NCBI GenBank assembly: GCA_019096155.1
Contig: JAHCVI010000001.1
Location: 6,572,001 to 6,636,000, forward strand
DNA from: Staphylotrichum longicolle
Lineage: Eukaryota > Ascomycota > Sordariomycetes > Sordariales > Chaetomiaceae
Direction: 5' to 3'
Length of the DNA stretch: 64,000 bases
Shown here: one piece after another, positions 47,694 to 58,763 of the stretch
Layout of the letters: every line of letters starts with the position of its first letter
How positions within the stretch are numbered: the first letter of the stretch is position 1
The notes under the pieces: generated by a model
What the model saw: only the letters and a program-made list of their open reading frames with translations
Database searches by the model: none
Told to the model about the DNA's origin: nothing
Position numbers and translations under genes: made by a program

Positions 47694-48653
47694 TCAATCC
47701 GAGTCGTCGAGAAAGGGGTTGCCGTTCTTGCGCGGAGCCGGGGGCAGCGGGTCTGGGATGCGGAGCCTCGTGAAGGCTTCTGTCAAGGCAGTCTCATCCA
47801 CGTTGATGTTGAGACGCTGCATGCCCTCCACAATCTGCTCGAGCGACAGCTGGTACCGCCAAGGAGACTTTTCCTTGCTGGTGTCGGCGTTGCTGCCCGA
47901 ATTGTCGTGCTCAGTGCCCGTCTCGCCCACGTCCTCAGGGGGGACGGGGCATGTCTGCTTGACGAAAATGCCCACCGTGACGTCCGAATCGCTGTCTCCA
48001 CCCTGCTCGTCTTCCACGCGCTCCAGTTGGCTTTCATTTTCCATTTCTTCCTCTTCTTTGCCAGGAGGTTTGATGAGATCCAACCCATCCGTCACGAACC
48101 AGCTCAGGCCGGCAAAGTCGCTCCAGGTGAGGTTGTCAACCGCCAAGAAGGCATCAATTGCCCGCGCGGTTTTGCAGTGTTCTCCGACGTTGTAGGGCGG
48201 GCGAGGGGCTTGGTGCCAGTTTAGGCGGGCACAGCGGAGAACGAGAAAAATGCTGGTGAGCATGGAGACGCTGCGTCTTTTCCACAGGTCCCTTAAGCCA
48301 GGTCGGGCCCGAAGCGACCGCATGAATGTGACAGAGTTGCCGCCATGCTCGCTGCCATCCTTTTGTTCTATCAGAGCTGTCGCCTCTTCAAAAATGCGGC
48401 ACAAGACACTGTCGAGCACCGGGGTCGTCATGGAGGGTACGCCTTGGCTCTTCTTGATGGCCGTGTAAACACCAACATCGCTCCGCTGGGTCCTCAGCAA
48501 AGTGTAATTAAATGGGTAAATCATTCCGGCCTTAGGAATCTTGTGGCGCAAAGTTGGTATGCTTCTTTTGACGTGGGCTTGCTTCGTCTGCCTTCTCGTG
48601 TGGCTGTGCGCAGGGCGCTTGGTTTGGCCGCCGAAGCGACTTCCGATTCCCAT
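47694..48653 (-). CDS. Unrecognised fungal protein, paralogue A
   Basis: I do not recognise the family. Single exon on the minus strand, 319 codons, ATG 48653. It is clearly related to the plus-strand protein at 59577-60596. Shared landmarks in order: MG[IV]G at the start, a basic linker, KAGMIYPFxxTLLRxxRxD, a middle helix with FLVLxxARxNWxxxPRxPxxVxxHCxxARAIDAF, a long acidic Glu/Asp-rich spacer, and near the C-terminus L[ST]LxQ[IV]VExMxxLN and DExxLxExFxxxxI. There is no signal peptide or membrane helix; it is probably intracellular. A SINE-like element lies about 0.6 kb upstream on the opposite strand. Confidence 0.8.
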   Translation of the reverse strand: MGIGSRFGGQTKRPAHSHTRRQTKQAHVKRSIPTLRHKIPKAGMIYPFNYTLLRTQRSDVGVYTAIKKSQGVPSMTTPVLDSVLCRIFEEATALIEQKDGSEHGGNSVTFMRSLRARPGLRDLWKRRSVSMLTSIFLVLRCARLNWHQAPRPPYNVGEHCKTARAIDAFLAVDNLTWSDFAGLSWFVTDGLDLIKPPGKEEEEMENESQLERVEDEQGGDSDSDVTVGIFVKQTCPVPPEDVGETGTEHDNSGSNADTSKEKSPWRYQLSLEQIVEGMQRLNINVDETALTEAFTRLRIPDPLPPAPRKNGNPFLDDSD

Positions 48654-49200
48654 AGTTGTAGTCGAGAAAGTGGAGGCAGATGGTGGGTGAGAAAAGAGGG
48701 ATTCAATTGCAGGAAAGAAACAACAGTGAGAATAAAAGTCGGGTTCGACGTGTGGTGAGTAGCTGGGATTCAACGGAGGGCGTTTTTGATGAAAAGGAAG
48801 AGGAATTTTGCGGTGCGTGTGTTGAGGAGTGGCAGTTGTTGCGGTTTTCACGGTGCCTAAACCGTTCTTTGCAGTTGGCCGGAATCACGCCTGTCAAGAT
48901 TTACTGGGAGTAGCAGATTGGCTTTGAAGTCCCTCCTCCAGCAGCTAGAGAACTGGCGGAACTTATTGCTCTAGTCTCGAACGTGAAAAAGCACTAAACT
49001 CATCGGACCACCTCCCTTTCACACTTTCCTTGGATGAGGTAACTGGTTTCGTCCGTGTTACAAATCTGATCAAATCGAGAGTACAGCAAAGTTGTGGGCA
49101 AGGTGAAGGGCGGAAAGACCAGAATCTGGCTTGAGCTCTGGAGACATGCGGGAAGGAACCCAGAGATGGGATCACTGGCGGCAGACCACGCCGGCAGCAC
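48654..49200. other. Intergenic region upstream of paralogue A
   Basis: About 550 bases between the paralogue A start and the tRNA-like element's upstream module. No gene seen. It probably contains the promoter of paralogue A. Confidence 0.45.
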
Positions 49201-49282
49201 TGGCACCTGGCAGCCAGCTCGGCGCCCCAGGCAGCAGAGGGGATATAAGTTTCATTCATGTTGCCATTATTTCAACTGTTTG
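49201..49282 (+). promoter_or_regulatory. Upstream module of tRNA-like element, copy 1 (TATA-like)
   Basis: CACCTGGCAGCC near 49204-49215, then CCAGGCAGCAGAGGGG and TATAAG at 49244-49249, about 45 bases before the A box. Similar blocks precede copies 2 and 3. It could be an external Pol III promoter or simply the 5' part of the repeat. Confidence 0.5.
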
Positions 49283-49532
49283 GGATGGTTGGCTCAGTGG
49301 TCTACCAATCCACGCTGTCGTTGCTGCACCCAACAGCTTGCGGGTTCGATTCCTGCCACGCTCTCCGGCCCACACTCCGATCTCTACATTTGTAGATTTC
49401 GAGGGTCCTCCCTCTGCTAATCGAACGTGGACAACCGCAGCAGCGTGTAGTTAGTGGGCACTGGGGTTTAGTGGGCTTGTTGGATTCTCTGGTCTGGGAC
49501 AGCTATTCGCGTAGTTGTCCCCATACGCTTTT
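49283..49532 (+). ncRNA. tRNA-like, Pol III-type structured element, copy 1
   Basis: A box TGGCTCAGTGG (49290-49300) and B box GGTTCGATTCC (49343-49353) are separated by 53 nt, start to start. A stem-loop GCTG..CAGC and a T-arm-like GCGGG/CCTGC lie between or around them. Downstream are a TCTACA/TGTAGA hairpin (49382-49396) and a 10-bp hairpin with loop TTCGCG (49496-49521), followed by CATACGC and TTTT (49529-49532), a usual Pol III stop. The acceptor arms do not pair and the A-B spacing is too long for a normal tRNA, so this is not a working tRNA. It is either a tRNA-derived SINE or an undescribed Pol III RNA. Confidence 0.65.
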
Positions 49533-52500
49533 GGTTCCGTCATGGTGTTGACCATCTCACCCACTCCGCCACGATCATCTTGCTGAATAATAATTTTACC
49601 AAAAATCCTTCCTGTTGACATCAGCTTCTTGTTGTGTTTTTCCCCGAGCGTTTGATACTGGTAAAAGCATTATCTAGTGGTCATTTGCAACCACCCTCGC
49701 CCAGCCCAGCCTCACTCCTTAGCCGCGGCTTCTCAGCTACCGAACAGCTCCAATTCTCATCACCCAAGTCTCCCATCGACATTCCGGGGCCCATTTCTTT
49801 GACACTGTTTCTAACCACTGCACAACAGCCACCCGCGCTCGCAACAGACTCTCCCATCGCGTCGCCAATGACAAAAACGGAAAGAAAATGGCAATAATGA
49901 GTAAGACCTGCAGTTAGCAACCCCCCCCAACTCAGTCCCGCCACCTCCAACTCCACCTGGCACCACCGCACATAAGGCTCAGAACCACCAACCCAAACCT
50001 AGCGCCCAAGCCGCGCCAACTCTACCAATCAAGGCCCGCCACCGCCGCCGCGGCGCCATGATCTGCCCTAGCCCTGCCCTACCCTAGTACCTTTCCTAAA
50101 CGACAACCAACCTCAATTTTGCGCCCCACGAAGTCCCAACAAGCAGTTCAGTGAACTCTCATGAGCACTGGGCATCAGCATGTCCGCCCCTAAGACCGGA
50201 GATCATGTCCGCCGCGGTGGAGGCACAGGAGAGTTGAAGGGAGCATTGGTTATTGCTGTCGACTACTTCCTATAGCTATACACGTCTTACAGTTCAAGTT
50301 TTCTACAGTGCTGAACCAAGTGCCTAGGGTTCTGAAGGGATACACGGGGCGCTACTCGAGCACTCAAAACCCAGCAGCTGAAGGGACAGCAGCAGGAGCC
50401 CAGCACAAAAGATGAAAATCCTACTGAGCTGTAATTTCAAGAGCACCCCAAGAATAACACACTTGGCACGAGACTGTGCGGAACAAAAAGTCCTATGTGT
50501 GTCGGACAGGATAACCCAGTTCGCAGGCAAGCCGAGGAGGGCACCTGTGGTTCCTCCCGTTGTGACGAAGGGGGGGTAGGGGGGGTGGGGAGGTCTAGCA
50601 AAAGGAGGCTGTTGGGACCTCCGGCTTGGGATGTGTCACGATTTGGGAGGATGAGGGTGTGAGAGCGCGGGCAAGTGTGAGGTTTGGGGTGGGACGAGGG
50701 AGAGGCACGAGAGAGGCAAGGCTTGACGTTGTGGTGTCACTGGGTACATTGAAGGAGGGTTCATCAATGATCAGTTCATGTTCATGTTCATGTTGAGGTT
50801 CAGGTCCAGGTTGCCTCTGTTGCGTGACCTCCCCGTTTTGTGATGTCGAAGATGTGGGAGTGCGGGCTAGGCATGACTACACAGAAGACCAGGGGCAGGA
50901 GGATCGACGGCGGCTGCCCCTGTTTTTGGTTGTTTCGGTGTGAGAGAGGCTGGAATCAGGCCAGGGTGGTGGCGGGGCACGGTTGATGGGTTGGGTGAGG
51001 TGCATATTGGCTGTTGAAGTGGCTTGGCTGGGCTGGACCGTGGCGAGCTGGGGTTGAGCCGTGCATGTGGTTGTGGTGTGAAGGAGGGACGACGGGGTGT
51101 ATACGAGGGTTAAGGAGAGGGGGTGGCGGTGGCGCTCTTGAACGGACTCCCTACACGTGTAGGCTTAACGGTGCTGCAGGCAAAAAGAAAGAGGTAGGCG
51201 ATGAGGTGAAGGACAGGGAGCGGATGAGGCGGTTAACTTGGCAGTCTTGGACACTTGGCCGTTACGTCTTGGAAGCGGTGGTGTCGGCCCACTTCAGGAG
51301 GTGTACAGCACTTTCTCATCTAAGTAGTTCTCGCGACGGACGGAGGGAAGCTGGACGTGTTTGGGGGCTTGGGTAGCAGCAAATGCAGCCAGGAAATTGT
51401 CTTGTAGCCTCGGCGCGTTTTCGAGCATGAGGCAAGAAGGAGAGAGCTGTGTTGTGGTTTCGCTTCGGACATGAAAACTCTGACGAGGAGAGAGCAACGG
51501 GCCTCCCGACCCCTCGGAGGTGAAGGCCAACAGATCTCTTGGTGAGTGATGCCCGACACGTGCCAGATAGCTCGCCATTGAGTGGTAATATGTTTTGCTG
51601 TTGGCGCAGATCCCGCGCCAACAAAGGGTTTAAGCCGCCCCTGTCCGGTCTATTTCCTTGGGGAATAGACTAGGTGTCTCCGGCGAAACTACCCCTTTTT
51701 CCAATGAAATTCGAGGCTTATCGCATATGCACTGCGCTGACTAGCTGAGGTCGTTTAAGCCCGAAAAAGGCGGCTTCGGGGTTAAAGGGCCCGGGCGCAA
51801 GATAACACCCCGATAGAGGAACTTCGTGCATACGCAATTGACGATGGTGAGACAAGATCGGATGGTGGACCCGATCAAATTGCGTTTCCCCACGTGTTGG
51901 GAGCGATCGGCAAAGGGGTCCTGGTCCGGCTCAGGTCGGATACGGGAGTCCCCTGTCCTTCAGCCTCTCTGGGGACAACTTGACCCTGGGCAATCCCCAC
52001 CGCTCATGCACAGTTCTTCGATTGCGGCCATCGGCGGCTTTCAGCTCAGAAACTATCGGTTGTGGCGGCCGTGGCGCTGACGGAGAGCCGTGCGGCCTCT
52101 GCGACTCGGCACCTGGAATTTCATGATGCCAATGGCACATGGCATGACGAGCATCGGTGACCTACAACAAACTAAAGTTAGTCCAGGGCGGTTGCATATG
52201 CAGGACTTCCTTTCCAACTCGCTCCCCGCGCCGGAGCAAGGAATCCGCGGAGCTGAAGGATGGGTGAGGTGTCTAATCTCATTTTCAAACGCGATACGAG
52301 CCTCTTGTTTACCTTCCCCTTAACGTTACCCCCCGACATATGCGTGGATGTGTGGGCAGACTACTGTCTAGTGTAGCCCACGGTGGCCAAATGTGAGGTC
52401 TCATATTTTTTCATCCCATGCCCAGACGACCATGGCCTCAAACGCGTGGTCTGTGCATGGGAGTGCGCCACGGCTTTTAGCAGCCGTTACACTGGCCTGA

Positions 52501-55500
52501 GACCTCCTAGCCCCTCCTTAGTCGGGGCCGCGGTCATCGACGAGTCAGTGGCGCTGGGCGGCGTTGATTTCCTGACAGGTCACATGTTTTGTACCCATCA
52601 CGACTTCTGGCACCTTCTCGATGGCCTGCCAAGAGACTAAGCCATGCGCAACAGTCTCTGTAAGGTAATAGACGGGAACTGGGACGCCGAGGGGGTGTCG
52701 ACGGGCTTTGTGGTGGATGTTCGCGCACAAAGGGACGCTAGAAGGTCCTTCGCGTCTGGTGTCTGGCGTGTAGCGTGCAGTAGTATGTTGCTGGAAGTGC
52801 AGCGGGCCGATGTCTCAGGCAGCTCGCCCTGCCTCTTCACCAACGCGGGGATAGGCGGTAATGTTTCCGCCCCCGAGCAACAACGTCCAGGGAGATTTCA
52901 CTCCGGGAATGGACACGAGGCGGTTAAGGTACCCTGCGCGTGGCCTGGGGCCGGGGCGAGGTGATAGGTTCCAAGGCAGCCCAAAGGGGATGATGCAGGT
53001 GGCGTCCCTACACAAGACGGTCAAGGAGGGGAGGGGGGGGTAGACGGCTTAAGGCAGTCATGCACGAAATCAGTCTGGTGCGCTGCAACACCATCCTGCT
53101 GCATGGCAATCCAGGGATTGAAAAGGGGTTCAGACCCCGGGGACCCACGCTGCTGGGCTTCGCGGGAAGGAGTCAGACACCCCAAGAGTCTTAACCAACA
53201 AATACGATGTAAGGAGATAACGAATACGGCCCCATCGTCCGGCAAAAGGAGCGGCCAAGGGGTTCAGAAGATCCTTTTCGGTTCTTTAGCGAGGACTTCG
53301 CGGGGAAGCGGTTCCGGGTCCCTTGGCGGCCGATCTGGGTCCACGCGATGCACCCTTTCCAAGATCTGACTGCAGTAGTACAAAAGTCTGGCTGCACCAG
53401 ATCTGTTTTGGGTGTTCCACCCTCGCACCCTGAACTTGCCCTTCCCACACCCTGTGCGACGGTCAGACCACCACCTCTGGCAGCCGACAGTCCCGGCCCC
53501 ACGGGTTTGGGAGGACGACACAACCACTACCATCGACTATGCCGGATCCAGGCTCCCGAGCATCGTTCCTGGCCTCCCACAGGGCTCAGCAGTGCCGAGA
53601 CCCATGCTGGCACGACATGGGCAGGTCGGCCAGATGGGACAGGTCGGACACAGGACAGTTGTGTTAGATTTGCGCCGTGCCAAAAGATGAGCCAGGCGCA
53701 GCGGCGGCCGGCGATCAGCGTCGGGGACCTCGAGTCATTCGTTCCTTGCACCTTGATGCATGCATCGACAGCTCCATGAGGGATAATCCGTGCAGTTGCC
53801 AAGAGACGGGAATGGGATCCATCCTTGCGAGGGTCAGCGGGCCAGATGAGGGCAGAAGTGGATTTGTGGGTGCGCGAGAAAGCCAGGAGCAGATGCAGAC
53901 GCGGGCTGTTGGAGGCGAGTGTCGATGCGCTCTGCTGATCCGATGACTGATTCATCCCCAGCATTTCGTACATGCCCGAGGAGGGAAGGCTCCCACCGTT
54001 CTCTGCACCAGGCTGGGTTGGCCGTGGGGGCGCAGTGTGGGTTGGGTGCGTGGAAGGAAGGCGCGGAGGGCGACGAGGGAGCCCCCCCCTTGGGTCGCTT
54101 GGGTACCTACCGTACCTTGTCGCCGACAGAAACCCGATGATGTGCGTACCTTCCTGGGGTAAGGTAACATTGAGATATGTAAAGAAGGTACGTACCTTCC
54201 TGATGTTGGTGGGCCGGGTCCAGGTGCTCCCGTCTTTGATCAAGAAACCAACCTAAGACTCGCAGGGAAGGGCTGCCATATTCGTACGGGACGTGCCTGC
54301 CTTGCGCCAGGGCCCGAATGCAGCAATGACCAACAACACTCGCGCAGACCACAAACGCAGGGCAGGGAAGGCACACACTTACGACCTGGAAACCACCTTA
54401 CCTAACGAAGATTGGCTGAGGGTTGTTGGTAAGGTACCTTGAGCCGCCGAGCTGGACACGAAGTTTTCAGTCCAAATACGATTCGCGCGGCCCGGCACGG
54501 CACATGCCGGGTGGGGTCAAGGCAACCTCAATCATACGAGTCAAGACACGTGCATACGGCATGGCAGCCCATCACGAGAGGCGACCGTTTTGTCGTGCGG
54601 CTTATCGCGTGGACTGCGCGCGTGGGTTCCAAGGTTGCTGGGGGACTGCCATGGACGATCAAGAACTTTTGGAGGAGCTTGGCCCCCTGCGGCCCCCCGC
54701 TGCCGGGCTGCGCTTGCCCCACCTGCCCCAGGCGGATAAGCGCGCTGTGCGCAATCGGATCCTCCTCAATCCAGGGCGATGGGATGAACGTCCTCCCACT
54801 GTAACTGTGCCGTTAGGAGCGGAGAAACGCGGTTCGTCCCCCAGCCGAGGCAGATCCCACCCGATCTGACCAGATCTGTTCCCCCGGGGGCTCCATCCAC
54901 GGGCATCCAGGAACAGGAACACGAAGCCGTCATCTCTCTGGTCCTGCAAACCCACAGAACCCACACGGACATCATCCAGAACCCCACTGTTCCTCCTCTT
55001 CAGCCTAAGGTGCCTTGGCTCGACGAAAGCAGAATGTCGAGCGATGATGGTGGGAGGGGAGGACGTCTTGTGCGCAACAAAGTTCTTGTGGGAAAGTCTT
55101 GTCATCATCGAAAATGCATTTGCCCCTCCGACGACTTGCAGGTCCTTTCAGCTTTACTATCCTGGATCGATGCATCTCGCCAAGACAAACCGCCAATCGC
55201 CGATCGATCGGCGCCAGTCACTGGCGCTGTCTCAGAAGAACCGTTGTGGACCGTTACAGCGTTGCTGGCCTCATGGACTGCTGAGGCGTGGAGCGCTGGG
55301 GTGGAGCGCTGGGAGAGCACGCCTTGCAGACGGCCCCGCTCACCATGCAACGCATCGCCAGGGCTGTTCGAGTTTCAACCAGGTTGGCTCGAGGTGGGCT
55401 GCGTGGGCATCGAGGTTGGCCCGCGGCTGCAGGTTGTGACATGGATCCGGCAGTAGCCTGCCAAGGGCAAGAGCGAGCCAAGATTCGCCACGGCGTCTGA

Positions 55501-56217
55501 AATGCTACCTTACGGCGCCCTTACGCAATCCCACCAACGCCCTAACGCTGCAGCACGATCAACCTGCCACCCAGCTTTCTAGGTGCCATGGTACAGGCAC
55601 CAAACCTCTGCAAGGGCAATCGACGGGGATGCAGAAACATGACTGCTCAGTCTCTCGTGGCCTGGCGCTCTGGCGCGCTGGAGGCGCACTGGCGAAACGC
55701 TGAGCGTGCGCGGCCGAAGCCCTTCGACGCACCACACGCCAAAAACCGCAACCACAAGCCAGGTCCCCATGTGTGCGGATGGTCCTTACTCAACGCAAGC
55801 CGGCAAAAAGAGTATACGGGGTTCCTGGGAGATGCTTGTCAGTCCATGTCGGCCGACACATCACACATCCAAGATGCTCGGTCACTCTTCCCCCCCGTCC
55901 CCCCCCCCCCCCTCCTTTACACACGGCAGGATCGACAGGGGGGTCGACTCCCTCCTCTCTGGACCCTGGTTTGTATCGCGCAACCGTCGACCGTGGTTTT
56001 GTTGGTGGAGCGCATCTAGGCCCCTGTCAGGGACCGGACTTGGCACGGGCCCCAGGCCCCAGGCCCCAAGGATGAACAAGTACATAATCATTGCCATGGG
56101 ATGACGGATCCATCATGATTGAACACGATTTTCACTCGACCTGCCGACGAGCCAGCCATCCCACCGGCATCACTGGGAATCCGCCTCTGTTCGACTCGCG
56201 CCATCTTCACAGTCAGC
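49533..56217. other. Gene-poor 6.7-kb region with repeated TACCTTA motifs
   Basis: I find no convincing gene. Open frames occur on both strands but overlap and have no motifs or splice logic. Visible structure: a tract of runs such as GGGGGTAGGGGGGGTGGG near 50570; a hairpin GTCTATT...AATAGAC around 51648-51670; and a cluster of GGTACCTTA/TAAGGTAC palindromic motifs between 54098 and 54440 with another at 55506. There is also a C-run at 55900-55913. It may be decayed repeat DNA. Confidence 0.4.
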
Positions 56218-57881
56218 ATGGCGCCCTCGCTGTCCCGATCGCGGCCCCTCGATCCGCTCCCGCCCATGCCCCGCCGCCAATCATGCGACCGTTGCCATGA
56301 GCAGAAGGTCCGCTGTGTCACCGAAAGCCGGGATGGCGCCTTGACCCTCGGAGGCATCGCAGAAGAGAGCGAATCGAGCCTCGCCGGCCATGTCGTCTCT
56401 TCGGTGCCGTGTGTCCGGTGCAGAAAGGCCGGTGCCGTCTGCATCTACAGCCGTAGGTTCCCATCACTTTCAGCTGCTTTGGTCTGTTTCACAGACAGCT
56501 GACAGCGAGTCCAGCCCAGCTTCGTTCCGGCCGTCCCAGGCTCCGGAGGGAACCGACTGTGCCACCGCCACGCAAGCGGGCAAGAAGGGTCTCCAGGTGC
56601 TCCTCTTCGTCGTCTTTGTCCACGAGCTTCTCTCAGTCGGCATCACCTCCAGCCTCTTCTCGCGCATCAACCGCTGCTGCCAGCTCTCCGGGCGGCATTG
56701 GCCTGGGAATCAACACGACGCACACGACCGAACATGCCCACGAGCACCCCTTGAACCAGGTCAGCCCAATACCGTCCTCTGGTGCGACAAACCCACACTG
56801 TGAGTCTGGAAATCACCGCGGCCCGGGCCTCGCGACGCCCCTCGCAAGTCATTGGCAACCATCGCCATATGGCTCCGACGGAAATCAGTTCATGGCGGGC
56901 ATGTGCCAACTAACTCCAGTCTCGGAGAACACGGGGACCTCCATCATTCCATGCGTACCCCTTTACCCTAGCCCTGTGCCCAACGTGACGATGGGGCCAG
57001 ACAACGTGATGGGCAGTTACCCGTGGGCCTTCACCACCCTTCCTGACTGTTCCCTCGAGGAAGTGGCACAAATCAACCTCCGCATCCACCTGGCCGGGCG
57101 AGCTCTGCTGTCTTCTCCTTCCAGAGCGTTAGCCTGCTTGACATCACCAGCAGTCAATGACATCTTCGACGCCGCCTGTTCTTTGATCAACGTCGTCGAC
57201 CGCTTCGTGCTGTCGAGGAGACCGACACCAGCACCAGAACCCCACGGCGCTGACAAGGGACAAGCAGCGGCAAGGTACTGCACCGAAGACCTCTTCGGCT
57301 CTCCCACTCTGCCCCTTTCACCAGCCATCGACACCGCCCTGGACTCGTCCATCTGCCTCATGCTTCACTCATGCCACCAAGCCGTCCTGGGCATCTTTGA
57401 AGATCTCTCCGCCTCGATTCTCGTCGACCTCGCTGAGTCCCCGATCCCCACGCCGCCGCGCACACCCACAGACCCATCCTTCTTTCCGCCGCCGCAATAC
57501 GGACATCAGCCGACCGCCCTGGCCAACCTGATCAGCCATATCCTCGGCCAGCTGGAACGCGCGTTCCTGCCGCTCGCGAGCGAGTCCAAGCCGCGCCCGG
57601 TCCGGGAACAGCGCTCCATGTCCACCCCGGTCGTCACGTTCCGCCAGGATTCGCCCGTGTGTGGGACCGCGGCGGCGCAGGGGGCCAAGGTCGGCGGGTT
57701 TTATGAGCAGCAACATCAACAACAACACCCGGGCGCCGCGTCTTGGCAAAAGGGTGGGTCGTCTCCTCCTCCCTCGTCTTCGCACTCGCTGTGGAGCGAG
57801 ATGGAGCAGCGGCAGATGCGGGTCGGGAGCCAGGTCAAGGCAGTCGAGGGCTTGTTGAGGCAGCCGGCTAATGGGCTATAA
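56218..57881 (+). CDS. Zn2Cys6 transcription factor
   Basis: Two exons (56218-56452, 56506-57881; 53-nt GTAGGT intron) give 536 codons. The zinc cluster is split by an unusually long loop: CDRCHEQKVRC, then about 30 residues, then CVRCRKAGAVC. This is followed by CIYSPSPAQLRSGRPRLR, where the splice restores the typical linker, and a basic stretch PPPRKRARRVSR. A Ser-rich region comes next, then a C-terminal helical part (INLRIHLAGRALLSS, IFDAACSLINVVDRF, SICLMLHSCHQAVLGIF) that resembles the AflR-type regulatory domain of fungal secondary-metabolism regulators. No biosynthetic genes are nearby, so its target is not shown. Nuclear, DNA-binding. Start at ATG 56218; an alternative is the MPRRQSC Met 16 codons later. 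Confidence 0.88.
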
Positions 57882-58237
57882 ATGAGGGCACGATGGGATG
57901 TTGGGGATGATGCGTCGTGGGTGATGAAGGTAATGATAATGTAATGATATGTGACGATACTGTAATGATAATGGGAGGGGGTGGTTCGGGGTTTGGGGGT
58001 CGGGTGGGTTGGGTGGTCGGTGGTTGGGGTAAGGGGCATTCTGGAAACAAGGAATAAAGTACATAGCAAAAAAATATACATGTAAATGGTGGGGAAATGT
58101 GTTGACGTTCTGTGAAGTCTCTGCTTGCGTCTTGCTTTTGTGACTTGAGATGGGCGTCCAGCGCGGGATGTCTGCCGTGGTTGTGAGCTTGCTCCGCGGA
58201 GGACAGCTTGTGTCAGACTTGAGCCCCTTAATGACAG
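57882..58237. other. Intergenic region with ATGATAATG run
   Basis: About 355 bases downstream of the zinc-cluster gene. The first part is rich in TGATAATG-like words (57930-57975) and probably is the 3' end of the transcript. No gene seen. Confidence 0.45.
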
Positions 58238-58453
58238 ATCCACTTTGATGATAGATTGTTTCTTGTTAACAGAATGTCTCCTGATGATATGGTGTCTCTT
58301 GAAGACAGCGTGTCCCTTGATAGCAGAATGCCTCTTGAGGGCAGAGAGTCTCTTGATGATATAATGTCTCTTGATGAGGGAGTGTTCCCTGATGACACAG
58401 TGTCCCGTGACAACGGCGGCGTCTCTTTGATAAGAGTGTCCCTTGGTATGCCC
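58238..58453 (+). repeat. Degenerate 18-bp tandem repeat, about 12 units
   Basis: Consecutive 18-nt units with the consensus GTGTCTCTTGATGAnANA. The ten clearest run from 58274 to 58453. Units differ by a few bases each, but the period is exact, with no indel. The + frame would encode hexapeptides such as VSLEDS and MSLDEG, and several frames stay open on both strands. I see no gene that uses it. Confidence 0.8.
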
Positions 58454-58612
58454 CTGTACAAAGCGTGCCCAGCAGGAGGCGGTCAAACCTCTTGCTGCTT
58501 TTGGTCGCACGAAGATATGCGCTAAATGGCCCTGGCAAAGGGCCCTTGACCACTGAAAGCAACGGTATTCCCCGCAGCGTTAACACTGCCCTTCTGGTTC
58601 TCAAGCCTGAGT

Positions 58613-58630
58613 GGGGGGGGGGGGGGGGGG
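58613..58630 (+). repeat. G18 homopolymer
   Basis: Eighteen consecutive G residues just upstream of the second tRNA-like element. Its exact length may be an assembly artefact. Confidence 0.9.
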
Positions 58631-58683
58631 TGGCGACTTTGGCGGCTTTCGTCACAACAGATGAAAGAGCCCAGCACCCGGCA

Positions 58684-58763
58684 ACCACCTGGCAGCCGCC
58701 GGCCGCCCTCCCTCCCCTCGCCCAGGGGATGTAATTTCCGAGCACCTTCCATACTTTCAACAT
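58684..58763 (+). promoter_or_regulatory. Upstream module of tRNA-like element, copy 2
   Basis: CCACCTGGCAGCC near 58685-58697, then CCCAGGGGATGTAATTT (58721-58737), the same order and spacing as in copy 1 where the sequence is GGGGATATAAG. The TATA-like word is altered here (GATGTAAT). Confidence 0.45.

Noticed and set aside
54423..54869. 148-codon plus-strand frame containing MDDQELLEELGPL
   Set aside because: It could be a small gene, but there is no homology or splice evidence I can recognise.
49533..56217. Transposon with RIP mutation
   Set aside because: The stretch is not AT-rich and shows no transposase or reverse-transcriptase remnants that I can identify.
56218..57881. Secondary-metabolite cluster around the AflR-like regulator
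   Set aside because: No polyketide synthase, NRPS, terpene or tailoring genes lie nearby.
58238..58453. CRISPR array
   Set aside because: It is a continuous 18-bp tandem repeat without spacers in a eukaryotic genome.
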